Positions 27,959 through 37,867 of a DNA stretch of 64,000 nt are shown here, one piece after another. Under the pieces are notes generated by a model that was not told the origin of the DNA, ran no database searches, and saw only the letters and a program-made list of their open reading frames with translations. Position 1 is the first letter of the stretch. Each line of letters begins with the position of its first letter. The position numbers and the translations under genes were made by a program. Source of the stretch: Thermoplasmata archaeon (lineage in GTDB: Archaea; Thermoplasmatota; Thermoplasmata; Lutacidiplasmatales; UBA184). The DNA lies in contig JAKAVQ010000006.1 of the NCBI GenBank assembly GCA_021817245.1, positions 1 through 64,000 of the forward strand, written 5' to 3'.

Positions 27959-29422
27959 CTACGATCCGCCCTGCATCGCCTTCGCGTCGTCACGAGCCGG
28001 GAGGGCGTCGGGGCTCGATCCGCTCTCCGCGCGCACCCCGCCGTTGTCAGCGAGGAGCCACGAGGGCTCCGAGTCGAGAGGACTCGGAGCCTCGGGCAGC
28101 CGAGCGACCCCCTCGAGGGGAACACCCCGCTCGCGACCCCTTGTGAGTCCGACGAACAGCCCCCCGACCACGTAGACGGTCCCCTGGATCTCGAGCAGCG
28201 GCACGATGCCGACCGTATTCCCCAGGAACGACGCCAAAAGCGCCCCCGAGGCCATCGTGAGGAGGGCCACCGTCTGCACGAACGAGAGATAGCGTCCCCG
28301 GAACTCCGGCCCGACCGCAGTCTGCTGCAGCGACGCGTACGCGGCCCCGAAGCCGGCGGCCGGGAATCCCACGGCCACGACGATCAGGAACGCCCAGCCG
28401 ATCTGAGGGTCCCAGTACGGATAGTTGAACAGGAGGAGATCGAGCATGCCGAATGTGACGGACGCGATCGGCAGGACACGGTGCGCTCGCCATTGACGGG
28501 CTCGAGAGGCGACCAGCGCTCCGCCGAGGATCCCGCCGACCGCCTCGAGCGAGAGAAACCAGCCATAGTCCGGTCCGGAACCGTGGAGCACGGCCACCAC
28601 GAACGGGGCGGCGAGCGTACCGAAGACCCCTTCGCCGAAATATACGGTCGCGGAGAGAACGAGGAGGATCATCGCGGTGCGCGCGGTCCGGGTCGCGGCG
28701 ACCCCCCCGAGCCATTCGGCCCTGAGGCGGCGTAGGGCGGAGAGCGTCCGGGATGTCCCGCGTGGGGGGCGCGGAACGCGGTACTGCTCGACCACCGGCA
28801 GCAACACCGCAGCGGCGACCACGAAGCTTCCCAGGTCGAGCCAAGCGACCCCGGCGAGGCCATAGACCCCGACGAGGATCCCGCCGATCCCGGCACCCGC
28901 AAGCCGGGCGAGCTGGCGGCCGGACCCGTACATCGAGTTGGCCTGCAGCAGGAGCTCCGCGGGGACGATCTCGGGGATCAGGGCCCCTTCGGCGGGGGGA
29001 AAGAACGCCCCCACCGCGGATTCGAACCCGAGGACGGCGTAGACGACACCGATCTCCCCGACCGCATGAACGAAAAGGAGGGGCACGAGGCCGGCCGCGA
29101 GCAGGAGGTTCGTCGCGATCATCGTCCGGCGCCGCGACCAACGATCGACGTAAACCCCGGCGACACTGCCGACCAGGGCTTGGGGAACCACGGCGGTGAG
29201 CAACGCGGCCCCGGTCGCGAGGGTAGACCCGGTGAGGAGATAGACGAAGTACACCAATCCCACCGAGAGCGCCCAGTCGCCCACCTGGGAGACCACGCCG
29301 GCCGTGAGCACGAGCCGGAAGCTGGGGCTTCTCAGCGCTCCCCACCGGCCCGGGCGTGTGGCCTCGCTCTCGGACCGATCCACGATGACGGAGGGGACCG
29401 CCTGCCCATGGAGCGAACTCAC
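27959..29422 (-). CDS. MFS transporter
   Basis: 487 aa; LRSPSFRLVLTAGVVSQVGDWALSVGLVYFVYLLTGSTLATGAALL...GSVAGVYVDRWSRRRTMI. Confidence 0.87.
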   Translation of the reverse strand: MSSLHGQAVPSVIVDRSESEATRPGRWGALRSPSFRLVLTAGVVSQVGDWALSVGLVYFVYLLTGSTLATGAALLTAVVPQALVGSVAGVYVDRWSRRRTMIATNLLLAAGLVPLLFVHAVGEIGVVYAVLGFESAVGAFFPPAEGALIPEIVPAELLLQANSMYGSGRQLARLAGAGIGGILVGVYGLAGVAWLDLGSFVVAAAVLLPVVEQYRVPRPPRGTSRTLSALRRLRAEWLGGVAATRTARTAMILLVLSATVYFGEGVFGTLAAPFVVAVLHGSGPDYGWFLSLEAVGGILGGALVASRARQWRAHRVLPIASVTFGMLDLLLFNYPYWDPQIGWAFLIVVAVGFPAAGFGAAYASLQQTAVGPEFRGRYLSFVQTVALLTMASGALLASFLGNTVGIVPLLEIQGTVYVVGGLFVGLTRGRERGVPLEGVARLPEAPSPLDSEPSWLLADNGGVRAESGSSPDALPARDDAKAMQGGS

Positions 29423-29810
29423 TCGGCGCGCTCACGCAACGTGAGCGACCCGCGACGACCGAGGGTGCGTCCGCGGACGGATGGGTGCGGCGGCGGGCGG
29501 GGACCGCCGCCCGGTCGGAGGAGGTCGGGTACGGAAATCGCCCGGCGTCTCGCCGCGACGCCCTCCCGGTGGAGACGCGCGATAGCGCGGGGCCGAGCGG
29601 GATCGCTCTAGGGGCGCTCTCCCCCACCGCGACATCGATGAACTACGCGGCCGCCCCCGGAGCGCACGGGGCTAGTGGACCGTCTACGGAAATCGCGCGG
29701 GACGTGGGACCCAGCGGGGATCCGAGCCCGCCGGGTCCCCCTCCCTCTCCGGAGCGAGTCCTTGCCGGGCTCCGCGCGACAGGGGACGAGAGAACTTCCG
29801 GGCCGGTCCT

Positions 29811-30389
29811 CTAGCCTTCCGGCTTTCGGCGCAGTGAGGTACCCCGGAGCCCCCGGATCAGATCGGACTTGGTGACGATCCCGCGGATCTCGCCGCGATG
29901 GCTCACCAGCACGGCCGCGTACCGGCCCAGGAGCGGGGGAAGAAGCTCGGCGGGAAAGCCCTCCTCGACGACCGGGTACGCGGTCTCGAGCACGTCCCGG
30001 ACCCGGAGTCGATGGGCGTTCGCCTGGGCGAGCGCGCGAAGCAACGCCGACTCCGAGAGCGCCCCCACCACGCGACCCTCATCGATTACCGGCAGCTGCG
30101 AGAACGCACCGGACTCCATCCGCTGCGCGGCCGTGGAGAGCGATGCGGCAGATTCGACGGAGGTCAACGTTCGGTTCATCAGGTCCGCCACCGTGAGCTT
30201 CGGTGCGGTGAGCCCTTCCTTCGTCTCAAGATAGCTCAGGATCTGCTGGACCAGTTCGTAGGACGGGCGGATCTGTCCGCGCTCGATCCGCGACAGCGTA
30301 GCGTCGCTCCGATCCACCGCCCGAGCCAGCTCTCCGAGCGGGATCCCGAGCGCAGTACGGCGCCGACGGATCTCGCTCAGCGTGTCCAT
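29811..30389 (-). CDS. HTH (XRE) + paired CBS domain regulator
   Basis: 192 aa; IRRRRTALGIPLGELARAVDRSDATLSRIERGQIRPSYELVQQILSYLE, then VADLMNRTLTSVESAASLSTAAQRM. Confidence 0.85.
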   Translation of the reverse strand: MDTLSEIRRRRTALGIPLGELARAVDRSDATLSRIERGQIRPSYELVQQILSYLETKEGLTAPKLTVADLMNRTLTSVESAASLSTAAQRMESGAFSQLPVIDEGRVVGALSESALLRALAQANAHRLRVRDVLETAYPVVEEGFPAELLPPLLGRYAAVLVSHRGEIRGIVTKSDLIRGLRGTSLRRKPEG

Positions 30390-30528
30390 CGGCCGGGCCC
30401 ACGGGGGTCGGGGTTAATTCCCTTGGGGCGTGCGCAGGGACGGCGGGCATTCTCGGGCAAAACGGTCCAGAGGCTGGATCGGCGGTCCGGGGAAAGGTAA
30501 TGGACCCCCTCGATGTTGGGGGAATGGC

Positions 30529-30789
30529 ATGGAGTCGCCCCCGCGTCGGATCGCGTGGATCAGTCCGCCACCCGAGATCTGCACGCTCTGCAAGGAGCCG
30601 CTCGGCGTCCCCGAGGAGACGAGCTCCTGGAACGGGAACCCGGCGCATCGAGACTGCGTGCGGATCCATCTGCTCCAGCGGGACCCTGCCTTCCACGAGG
30701 GCGGGGGGGCCGACGAGACGCCCGAGGAATCGGCCGACGCCCTGGACGGCGTCCTTCCGCGCGACGACGACGAGATGGACTTCGATTAA
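30529..30789 (+). CDS. Small Cys/His zinc-finger-like protein
   Basis: 86 aa from ATG 30529; EICTLCKEPLGVPEETSSWNGNPAHRDCVRIHLL, acidic tail. Confidence 0.6.
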   Translation: MESPPRRIAWISPPPEICTLCKEPLGVPEETSSWNGNPAHRDCVRIHLLQRDPAFHEGGGADETPEESADALDGVLPRDDDEMDFD

Positions 30790-30920
30790 CCCTCCGGCGC
30801 CCCGGGCTGCCCTCCAACGCCGTTCGAGGGGGAGAGTCTGTAGCACCTCCGGCTTCGCAACCAATAAAAAGGGCTGCTTCGTGGAGCGACGGGCCCACGT
30901 GGCCTACCGTAGGGGAATCG

Positions 30921-32513
30921 ATGCCGGAAGTTGTCATCACCTGCGACTGGACGATGATGAGCAACCACCACGGGAAGGAGTTCCTGGGTTTCGGCACGAC
31001 GACCCCGGCGTACGTGTTTCCGGAAGGGGTGTACCGGCGCCTCTTCTACCCGGTGATGCCGACGGACGAGCACGGCTACCCGCGGCAGGCCCCGTACGGG
31101 ATGCGAAAGATCGAGGCATCGCTCATCGACGCCGGGTTCGATGCCCGTATCGTGCATCCGAGCTTCCTCGAGCGGTACATGCCGGGCGAGGCGAAATTGC
31201 TCCTCATTTCGGGTCACGACTACTTCGGTCTCAACCCGCCCAGCTCCACGTTCGGGGGCGTGATGCGCCGCGAGACCCTCAACTCGGTCAACTTCCGCAG
31301 GATGCTGTCGCAGCCTGCGGTGGTGGAAGCCCGTAAGCGCGGGCTCAAGATCATCGCGGGAGGACCCTGCGCCTGGCAGCTCTCCCCCGCGACGCGACTC
31401 AAGCTGCCGTGGATCCAGGAGTTCCTCGATTCCATCGGGGGGATCGACACCGTCGTGGAAGGGGAGAGCGACCTGTTCGTCCGGGAGATCGTGAGCAAGG
31501 CCCTCCACGACGAGTTCCTGCCTCCCCACGTCGTGCTCGCCGCGAAGGAGGCGCCGAAGGTCGAGCAGATCTCGTCGATCCGGTATCCGAGCGTCAACGG
31601 GCTGGTCGAGATCGGCCGCGGCTGCTGCCGCGGCTGCTCGTTCTGCTCGGTGACGACGCGTCCGACCCGCTGGTATCCTCTCGACAAGATCGAGGAGGAG
31701 CTCAAGGTCAACGCGAAGATCGGGATCCGCAAGGGGATCCTCCACTCCGACGACGTCTACTTCTACGGCAGCCCGAACATCATGCCCCACGAGGAGAAGC
31801 TGATCCCGCTCCTCCAACTCGCGAAGCGCCACTACGAACAGGTCGGCTGGAGCCACGTCGCGGTCGCGTCCCTCATGACCAAGCCGAAGCTCCTGTCGAA
31901 GTGCGCCGAGGTCCTCATCGACGACAAGCAGAGCTGGTGGGGCGTCGAGGTCGGCGTCGAGACCGGCTCCCCCCGCATGATCACGGCGGCCATGCCGGGC
32001 AAGGTCGCGCCGTTCAAGGCCTCGCAGTGGCCCGAGCTGGTCGTGCAGGCCGCGGGGCTGATGAACGACAACCACGTCTATCCGGCGTGCACGTTCATCG
32101 TGGGCCTCCCGCAGGAGACGGAGGAGGACGTCCGCCGGACGATTGACCTCATTGACGACCTATGGGACTTCAAGGCGCTCCTTGTGCCGATGTTCTTCGT
32201 TCCGCTCGGCCACCTCAAGAGCCGGGACTGGTTCCGCCGGGATCGCCTGAGCCCCCTGCAGGAGGAGCTCCTGAAGCGGGCGCTCACGCACGGGCTCCGA
32301 CAGTCGAAGCGGATGCTGCGCGACTTCTTCGACTGGGAGGGAGCGCACACCGAGCTCTACCGCGGCGTCTTCCGGGGGTTCATCGGCTTCCTCGAGATGA
32401 TCGCGAAGATGCACGGGCTCTGGAGCGACTCCGTGCGCCCGGGCCGGCCGATCGCCGACCCCAACCGGTCGCCCGAGAGCCTGCCGGTGCCGACGATCCC
32501 CGTCCGCGAGTAG
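30921..32513 (+). CDS. B12-binding-like / radical SAM protein
   Basis: 530 aa from ATG 30921; IGRGCCRGCSFCSVTTRPTRWYPLD (CxxxCxxC), ILHSDDVYFYGS, GVEVGVETGSPRMI, TFIVGLPQETEEDV. Confidence 0.87.
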   Translation: MPEVVITCDWTMMSNHHGKEFLGFGTTTPAYVFPEGVYRRLFYPVMPTDEHGYPRQAPYGMRKIEASLIDAGFDARIVHPSFLERYMPGEAKLLLISGHDYFGLNPPSSTFGGVMRRETLNSVNFRRMLSQPAVVEARKRGLKIIAGGPCAWQLSPATRLKLPWIQEFLDSIGGIDTVVEGESDLFVREIVSKALHDEFLPPHVVLAAKEAPKVEQISSIRYPSVNGLVEIGRGCCRGCSFCSVTTRPTRWYPLDKIEEELKVNAKIGIRKGILHSDDVYFYGSPNIMPHEEKLIPLLQLAKRHYEQVGWSHVAVASLMTKPKLLSKCAEVLIDDKQSWWGVEVGVETGSPRMITAAMPGKVAPFKASQWPELVVQAAGLMNDNHVYPACTFIVGLPQETEEDVRRTIDLIDDLWDFKALLVPMFFVPLGHLKSRDWFRRDRLSPLQEELLKRALTHGLRQSKRMLRDFFDWEGAHTELYRGVFRGFIGFLEMIAKMHGLWSDSVRPGRPIADPNRSPESLPVPTIPVRE

Positions 32514-32553
32514 GGCGCGGACCCTGGGCCCCCCGCGGGCGGGCCGACGCCCC

Positions 32554-33081
32554 TTACTCTTCGTCGGACGGGAGCTCTTCGGCGCGCCGCTCGCTCGGTC
32601 GGTGGACCGCCCGGGGTCGATACACGGGCAAGGGCCCGCCAAGGGGCCGTCCGCGCTCCCTCACCTCGAGGGTCGTCTCCTCCCCGTTGCTGTCGTAGGC
32701 TCTCCAGTTGCCCGGTCCGAACGGCGCGCCGAGGATCAGATGGCGCCGCCCCCAGTTCCGGAAGAGCCGGAGATCGGCGGCCGAGGGATGGAGCGCCCCC
32801 GACGGGTGCGAGTGCACGGTCCCAACGATCGAGAGGTCGGCGTGCAGCATGTAGAGGTGGAAGTTCGCGTGGCGCCGACCGGCGGTGCCCCCGGGGACCA
32901 GCAGGAGCTCGCCGATCACCCCCGGCGGGTCGGCGCGCAGGACCCCCCCGAACTCGTTCGGGAGCGCGGCCCGGGCGCTGGCGAGGGCGTGGTCGAGAAC
33001 GTCCCGGGAGATCGCGCGCGGGGTCGCGCCGATCCCCGGGGCCCCTTCGGGGCGCTTACGGTGCGGGCGGAAGATCGGCAC
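32554..33081 (-). CDS. JAMM/MPN+ metalloprotease-like protein
   Basis: 175 aa; EFGGVLRA... VGTVHSHPSGALHPSAADLRLFRNW (E...HxHxn...SxxD). Confidence 0.85.
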   Translation of the reverse strand: MPIFRPHRKRPEGAPGIGATPRAISRDVLDHALASARAALPNEFGGVLRADPPGVIGELLLVPGGTAGRRHANFHLYMLHADLSIVGTVHSHPSGALHPSAADLRLFRNWGRRHLILGAPFGPGNWRAYDSNGEETTLEVRERGRPLGGPLPVYRPRAVHRPSERRAEELPSDEE

Positions 33082-33934
33082 CTCTCGCCCCCTCTTCGGA
33101 GAACTCTTCGCTCCAGGGAAGGATCCGCTTGCCGCGCAACCGCTGGAAGAACCGGGAACCGAAGCGGACGAGCGTCGCGCGCCGCGGCGCCCGGTACACG
33201 GTGACGTACGAAGGGGGCGGGACCGGTACCTCCTCCTGCCCGTCGCAGATCAGCACCGAGGGGCGCTCGCGCTCCACGGACCGGAGGCGGACGGTCCTGA
33301 GGGGGTCGACGACGAGCGCCCGGGCCTCGACGCGGAACGGAGCGATGGTCGTCAGCACGAGGGCGTCGATCCCCGGATCGACGATCGGGCCGAGGGAGCT
33401 CAGGGAGTAGCCGGTGGAGCCGGTCGGGCTCGCGATGATGATCCCGTCCGCCTGGACCCGCCCGACGACGTGATCGTCGAAGGCGAGCTCGAAGAGGCCC
33501 ATCTTCCCGACGTGGGCCGCGTGCAGGACGTACTCGTTGACCGCGTCCGGCAGCGGCCGGGGGCCGACCTGGGCGCCGAGCTTCATCCGCTCCTCGAGGT
33601 AGTACCGTCCCGCGAGCAGCCGCTCGAGCGCCGCGACGAACTCCGCGGGCCGCTGGGCCTCGACCTCGGCGAGCACGCCCACCGTCCCCGCGTTGATCGG
33701 GAGGAGCGGCGCGTCGCAGCGGTGGATGGCGTGAAGGAACGTCCCGTCGCCTCCGATCGCGATCACCACGTCCGGCCGGAGCGACTCGAGCGGCTCGTGC
33801 GGGAGCTCGGGGGCGACGTTGAGCGTCTCCTCGCTGAGCACGATCTCCGCCCGGCTGCCGATCTGGGCGACCGCGTGCCGGGCGAGCTCGAGCGCCGCCG
33901 GCTTGTGCGGGTTCGCGGCGATCGCGATCTTCAT
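33056..33934 (-). CDS. nadK: NAD kinase
   Basis: MKIAIAANPHKPAALEL, VVIAIGGDGTFLHAIH, INAGTVGVLAEV, ADGIIIASPTGSTGYSLSSLGPIVDP; ATG 33934. Confidence 0.93.
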   Translation of the reverse strand: MKIAIAANPHKPAALELARHAVAQIGSRAEIVLSEETLNVAPELPHEPLESLRPDVVIAIGGDGTFLHAIHRCDAPLLPINAGTVGVLAEVEAQRPAEFVAALERLLAGRYYLEERMKLGAQVGPRPLPDAVNEYVLHAAHVGKMGLFELAFDDHVVGRVQADGIIIASPTGSTGYSLSSLGPIVDPGIDALVLTTIAPFRVEARALVVDPLRTVRLRSVERERPSVLICDGQEEVPVPPPSYVTVYRAPRRATLVRFGSRFFQRLRGKRILPWSEEFSEEGARGADLPPAP

Positions 33935-34743
33935 CCCGCCTCGGCCTCCGCGAGATCGCGCCCGAGGTTCGGGTCTCCGAACGCGAGGACGCTCGAACGG
34001 GCTTCCACCGTGAGCGGAAAGCGTTCGAGCGACCCTCCGCGCGAGTCGGTCGCTCCGCCCCCCGCTTCGCGGACGATGAGATAGGCGGCCGCGATGTCCG
34101 TGGCGCGCAGGTTCCGCCCGGGCTCTGCGTTCTCGAAGAGGTAGGCGTCGGCGCTCCCCTGCGCGACCATGAGCATCTCGAGCGACGCGCAGCCGAGGGA
34201 CCGGACCCGGCGCGCCCGGCCGGCGATCCGGGCCGCGCGCTCCGTGGCACGCTGACCGAGGTTCACGAAGAATACCTCTCCACGGGGGTTCCACGGGCGG
34301 GTGCGGATCGGACGACCCTCGCGGAAAGCGCCCTCGCCCCGGGCCGCTGCCCACGTCGTCCCACGGTAGAGGTCGCGCACGAGTCCGACCTCGATGCCGC
34401 CGAGGTCCTTCGTGCCGAGCGCGAGGCTGACCGTGGAGAACGGGAGGTTCCTCAGCGAGTTCATGGTCCCGTCGATCGGGTCGACGACGAGCGTTCGGTG
34501 CCCGCCGCGCACTACTCGGCCCGCCTCCTCCGACAACAGGTCCCAGTCGACCCCCTCGGCGTCCAGAACGCGGAGGATCTCCGCCTCGGCGAGCCGGTCG
34601 AGCTCCTCGGTCGGCGACCCGTCGGCCCCCATCGCGACGACGTCCGCCCGCAACGGCGAGCTCGCCCAGTCCCGCACGACCCGGTGGACCGCGAGACCGA
34701 TCCGGTAGAGCACCTCGAGCTCGGGGTGGACCGGTCGGCTCAT
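33931..34743 (-). CDS. suhB: Inositol-monophosphatase/FBPase-family phosphatase
   Basis: LLSEEAGRV, VVDPIDGTMNSLRNLPF, LRATDIAAAYLIVREAGG; ATGA overlap with nadK. Confidence 0.9.
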   Translation of the reverse strand: MSRPVHPELEVLYRIGLAVHRVVRDWASSPLRADVVAMGADGSPTEELDRLAEAEILRVLDAEGVDWDLLSEEAGRVVRGGHRTLVVDPIDGTMNSLRNLPFSTVSLALGTKDLGGIEVGLVRDLYRGTTWAAARGEGAFREGRPIRTRPWNPRGEVFFVNLGQRATERAARIAGRARRVRSLGCASLEMLMVAQGSADAYLFENAEPGRNLRATDIAAAYLIVREAGGGATDSRGGSLERFPLTVEARSSVLAFGDPNLGRDLAEAEAG

Positions 34744-34839
34744 CGCGTCGGGAACGGCGACGGGATATAGAGACCTGCGACGCCGGGCCCCGTCCGCGCC
34801 CCGGCGAGAGGTTATGTGGGCCGACCGCTCGGGCCGTCG

Positions 34840-36072
34840 ATGGATCTCCAGTTCCTCGGAGGAGCCAACGAGGTCGGCTCCCTCGGCCTGGTCGTGCGCG
34901 ACCAGGGCCGGACGCTCCTCTTCGACTACGGGATCACGCCGTCGGATCCCCCGGCGTATCCCCGGCCCGCGCCGACCAACGTCGATCTCGCCTTCCTTTC
35001 CCATGCGCATCTCGACCACTCGGGGATGACGCCGCTGCTGAGCCGGCTCCCGAAGGCCCGGCTGATCGCAACGCCCGTCACGATCGCGGTCGCCGACCTG
35101 CTCACGAAGGACGCGCTCAAGGTCGCTCGGCTGGAAGGCTACCTCGCCCCGTACACCCCGAACGACATTCACGCGCTGCACGCCCGGTTCACCGCCGTCG
35201 ACCGACACGGGACCTTCCGCCACCACGGGATCGAGGTCGAATTCACTCCGGCCGGCCACATCCCCGGCGCGTCCATGATCCTCTATAAGGGTGACAAGGA
35301 CGTACTGTTCACGGGCGACCTCCAGACGCTGCCGACCCACCTGGTCGGTGGAGCGGAGCCGGTGGAGTGCGACGTCTTGGTGATGGAATCGACGTACGCC
35401 GGTCGCGAGCATCCCGACCGGAAGGAGACCGAGCGGCGCTTCCGGGACAAGGTGCAGGAGACGGTCGCCCGGGGAGGGAAGGCGATCGTCCCCGCGTTCG
35501 CCGTGGGGCGCGCGCAGGAGGTCCTGATGTCGCTCGCGTCGTCCGGCTTCGAAACCTACCTCGACGGGATGGCCCGCCAGGTCAACGAGATCTACGAGGC
35601 GGCACCGGAGTATCTCGCCGATGCCCGTCGGTTCCGCCGGGCGATGGAAGGAGTGCACGTGGTCGAGCACCCCGGCGACCGCAGGAAGGCGCTGCGGGAG
35701 GCCGAGGTGATCGTGACGACGGGGGGGATGCTCGACGGCGGCCCGGTGCTGTACTACATCGGGGAGCTCTACCGCGACCCGAAGAGCTCGATCTATCTCA
35801 CGGGCTTCCAGGTCGAGGGTTCGAACGGTCGGCGCCTGCTCGACGAGGGGTCGCTCGTCATCGACGAGACGGTGCTCCACCCCGCCTGCGAGGTCGTCAA
35901 GTTCGATTTCTCCGCCCACGCCGGCCATTCCGACCTCGTCCGGGTCGCGAAGGAGAGCCGCGCGGAGACCGTCGTCCTGATGCACGGCGACCACCGCGAG
36001 GCGCTGAGGGATGCCCTCGAGGGGTTCACCTCGGTTGTGCTCCCCGACAACGGCAAGTCGTTCTCGATCTGA
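34840..36072 (+). CDS. beta-CASP metallo-beta-lactamase ribonuclease (aCPSF2-like, no KH)
   Basis: MDLQFLGGANEVGSLGLVV, LSHAHLDHSGMTPLL, DVLFTGDLQT, VVKFDFSAHAGHSDLVR; 410 aa. Confidence 0.9.
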   Translation: MDLQFLGGANEVGSLGLVVRDQGRTLLFDYGITPSDPPAYPRPAPTNVDLAFLSHAHLDHSGMTPLLSRLPKARLIATPVTIAVADLLTKDALKVARLEGYLAPYTPNDIHALHARFTAVDRHGTFRHHGIEVEFTPAGHIPGASMILYKGDKDVLFTGDLQTLPTHLVGGAEPVECDVLVMESTYAGREHPDRKETERRFRDKVQETVARGGKAIVPAFAVGRAQEVLMSLASSGFETYLDGMARQVNEIYEAAPEYLADARRFRRAMEGVHVVEHPGDRRKALREAEVIVTTGGMLDGGPVLYYIGELYRDPKSSIYLTGFQVEGSNGRRLLDEGSLVIDETVLHPACEVVKFDFSAHAGHSDLVRVAKESRAETVVLMHGDHREALRDALEGFTSVVLPDNGKSFSI

Positions 36073-36098
36073 CGGCGCACGTACGGCGTCGCTCCCGC

Positions 36099-36440
36099 TC
36101 AGCGGTCCGGGAGGTCGACCTCGATCGTTCCGGCTTCGACGCGTACCGCGAACGCGGTGAGCGGTCCGACCCCGTCGAGCGGCGGCTCGATGCCGAACGG
36201 GTCGGCGAGCACATGGCCGTCGCGCACGTCAAACGCCGCCGCGTGCTCGGGACAGGTCAGGCGCTCGCCCTCGAGGAGTCCGTCGGCGAGCAGCCCGCCG
36301 AGGTGGGGACAGATCGCGTCGAGCGCATAGAGACGACCCTGCGATCGGATCAGCAGGACGGAGGTCGTGCCGAGAAGGACCTCCCGGCTCGCTCCGTCGG
36401 CCAAGGTCGCGCCTGCGATGTCGGTCGACCTCCACGTCAT
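36099..36440 (-). CDS. Rieske-type [2Fe-2S] ferredoxin
   Basis: 113 aa; DAICPHLGGLLADGLLEGERLTCPEHAAAFDVRDG (CPHLG...CPEHAA). Confidence 0.9.
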   Translation of the reverse strand: MTWRSTDIAGATLADGASREVLLGTTSVLLIRSQGRLYALDAICPHLGGLLADGLLEGERLTCPEHAAAFDVRDGHVLADPFGIEPPLDGVGPLTAFAVRVEAGTIEVDLPDR

Positions 36441-36693
36441 GAACTCCCGAGAGCGGGTCGCCTACAAAGGGTCGAGTCCCTCCCCCCGGTCCGCACCGGC
36501 CCGACCCCTTGGGGGGTGCCCGTGCGCCTCGGCCTTGGGGGCGAGGGCGCGTCCCTTGGACCCCATCGACCGAGCGTGAAGGCTCGTTCACGTGGGCACC
36601 ATCTCCCCGTGCGCAGTCCGGCGCTCGGGTGCGGGGCCCGGGTCGGTCGCGCTGCTCTCGCGGAGCCCGACGTCGTGGGGTCCCGGAGGAACC

Positions 36694-37737
36694 ATGAAAG
36701 GGTCGAAGGATGCGGGCGTGCCCACGGTGGGGGGCGGCACGAAGGGCGAGCGGACACCCGAGAAACCGAGCTCCTTGCACGGAAAGACCGCGCTCGTGAC
36801 GGGGGCGACCTCGGGTCTGGGTGAGGCGACCGCGCTCGGGCTGGCCGAGCGGGGGGCCCGGGTCATCCTGGTCGGACGCAGCTCGGAGAAGTGCCAGGCC
36901 ACGGTCCGGCGACTGAGCGAGCACGTGCCCGATGCCTCCTTCTTGCCGCTCGCCGCCGACTTCGCCTCCTTGGGGCAGGTCCGACGGCTGGCCGACGAAG
37001 TCCAACGGATGTCCCCCCGGCTCGACGTGATGGTGAACAACGCCGGCTGCATCCGCTCGGCGAGGATGATCGGCGAGGACGGCTTTGAAGAGACGTGGTC
37101 GGTGAACTACATCGCCCCCTGGGTCCTAACCCGACTCCTCGTTCCGCTCATGGAAGCGTCGGCCCCGGCACGTATCGTCAACGTCAGCTCCGAGTGCCAT
37201 CGGTTCGCCCGTCCGACCTGGCAGGACATCCTTGGGGCGCACCGTTACTCCGGGTTCCGGGCGTATGCCGAATCGAAGCTTGCCCTGCTGATGTTTACCT
37301 TCGAGCTGGCGCGCCGCTTGAGCCCGAAAAGGGTGACCGCGAACGCCGTGCATCCGGGCCTCGTTCCGACCCAGATCGCGGTCTACGAAGCCAAGACCGG
37401 TCGGTGGTTCCCGCGCCATGCTTCGGCCGGCGCGTACATGAGCCCGGAGGAGGGAGCGCAGACCATCCTCTGCGCCGCGCTGTCGCGGAACTTCAGCGGG
37501 GTGACCGGCAAGTATCTCACCCACTGCAAGGTCGCTGTCCCTTCGGAGATCGCTTCCGACGCGGAGCTGGCGGCCCGGCTCTGGCAGATGACGGAGGAAC
37601 TGCTTCAGTTCCCCGAGTTCGGCCGCCGCTACGACGTCGCGGTGGACGGTAGGGGTCCTCTCCGTGGCTCGATCGAGCCGCCGTACCATACGGGACACCC
37701 GCGGCGGTGGGTGGAGCCGCTGCCATCGCGCCGATGA
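36694..37737 (+). CDS. Short-chain dehydrogenase (retinol-dehydrogenase-like)
   Basis: KTALVTGATSGLGEATALGLAERGARVILVGR, VNNAGCI, YAESKLALLMFT. Confidence 0.9.
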   Translation: MKGSKDAGVPTVGGGTKGERTPEKPSSLHGKTALVTGATSGLGEATALGLAERGARVILVGRSSEKCQATVRRLSEHVPDASFLPLAADFASLGQVRRLADEVQRMSPRLDVMVNNAGCIRSARMIGEDGFEETWSVNYIAPWVLTRLLVPLMEASAPARIVNVSSECHRFARPTWQDILGAHRYSGFRAYAESKLALLMFTFELARRLSPKRVTANAVHPGLVPTQIAVYEAKTGRWFPRHASAGAYMSPEEGAQTILCAALSRNFSGVTGKYLTHCKVAVPSEIASDAELAARLWQMTEELLQFPEFGRRYDVAVDGRGPLRGSIEPPYHTGHPRRWVEPLPSRR

Positions 37738-37867
37738 AGGGGCGGCGGCCCCGGCGCGCTTGCGGCCCTCGGCCCCCCTGAGCCGTCCGGTCTCTTCGGC
37801 CGTCCCGAAAGGCGCCTCGAGGGCCGGGACGGCCCCGACCGCGGGAGCACGAGCGTGCCGACACCGG

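Noticed and set aside
25834-28125. 763-aa minus-strand ORF
   Set aside because: Crosses several genuine genes on both strands; Arg/Pro/Gly-rich shadow translation with no domain.
29423-29810. Short ORFs in the ~390-bp interval upstream of the MFS gene
   Set aside because: No domain, no promoter-plus-start combination that stands out; treated as intergenic.
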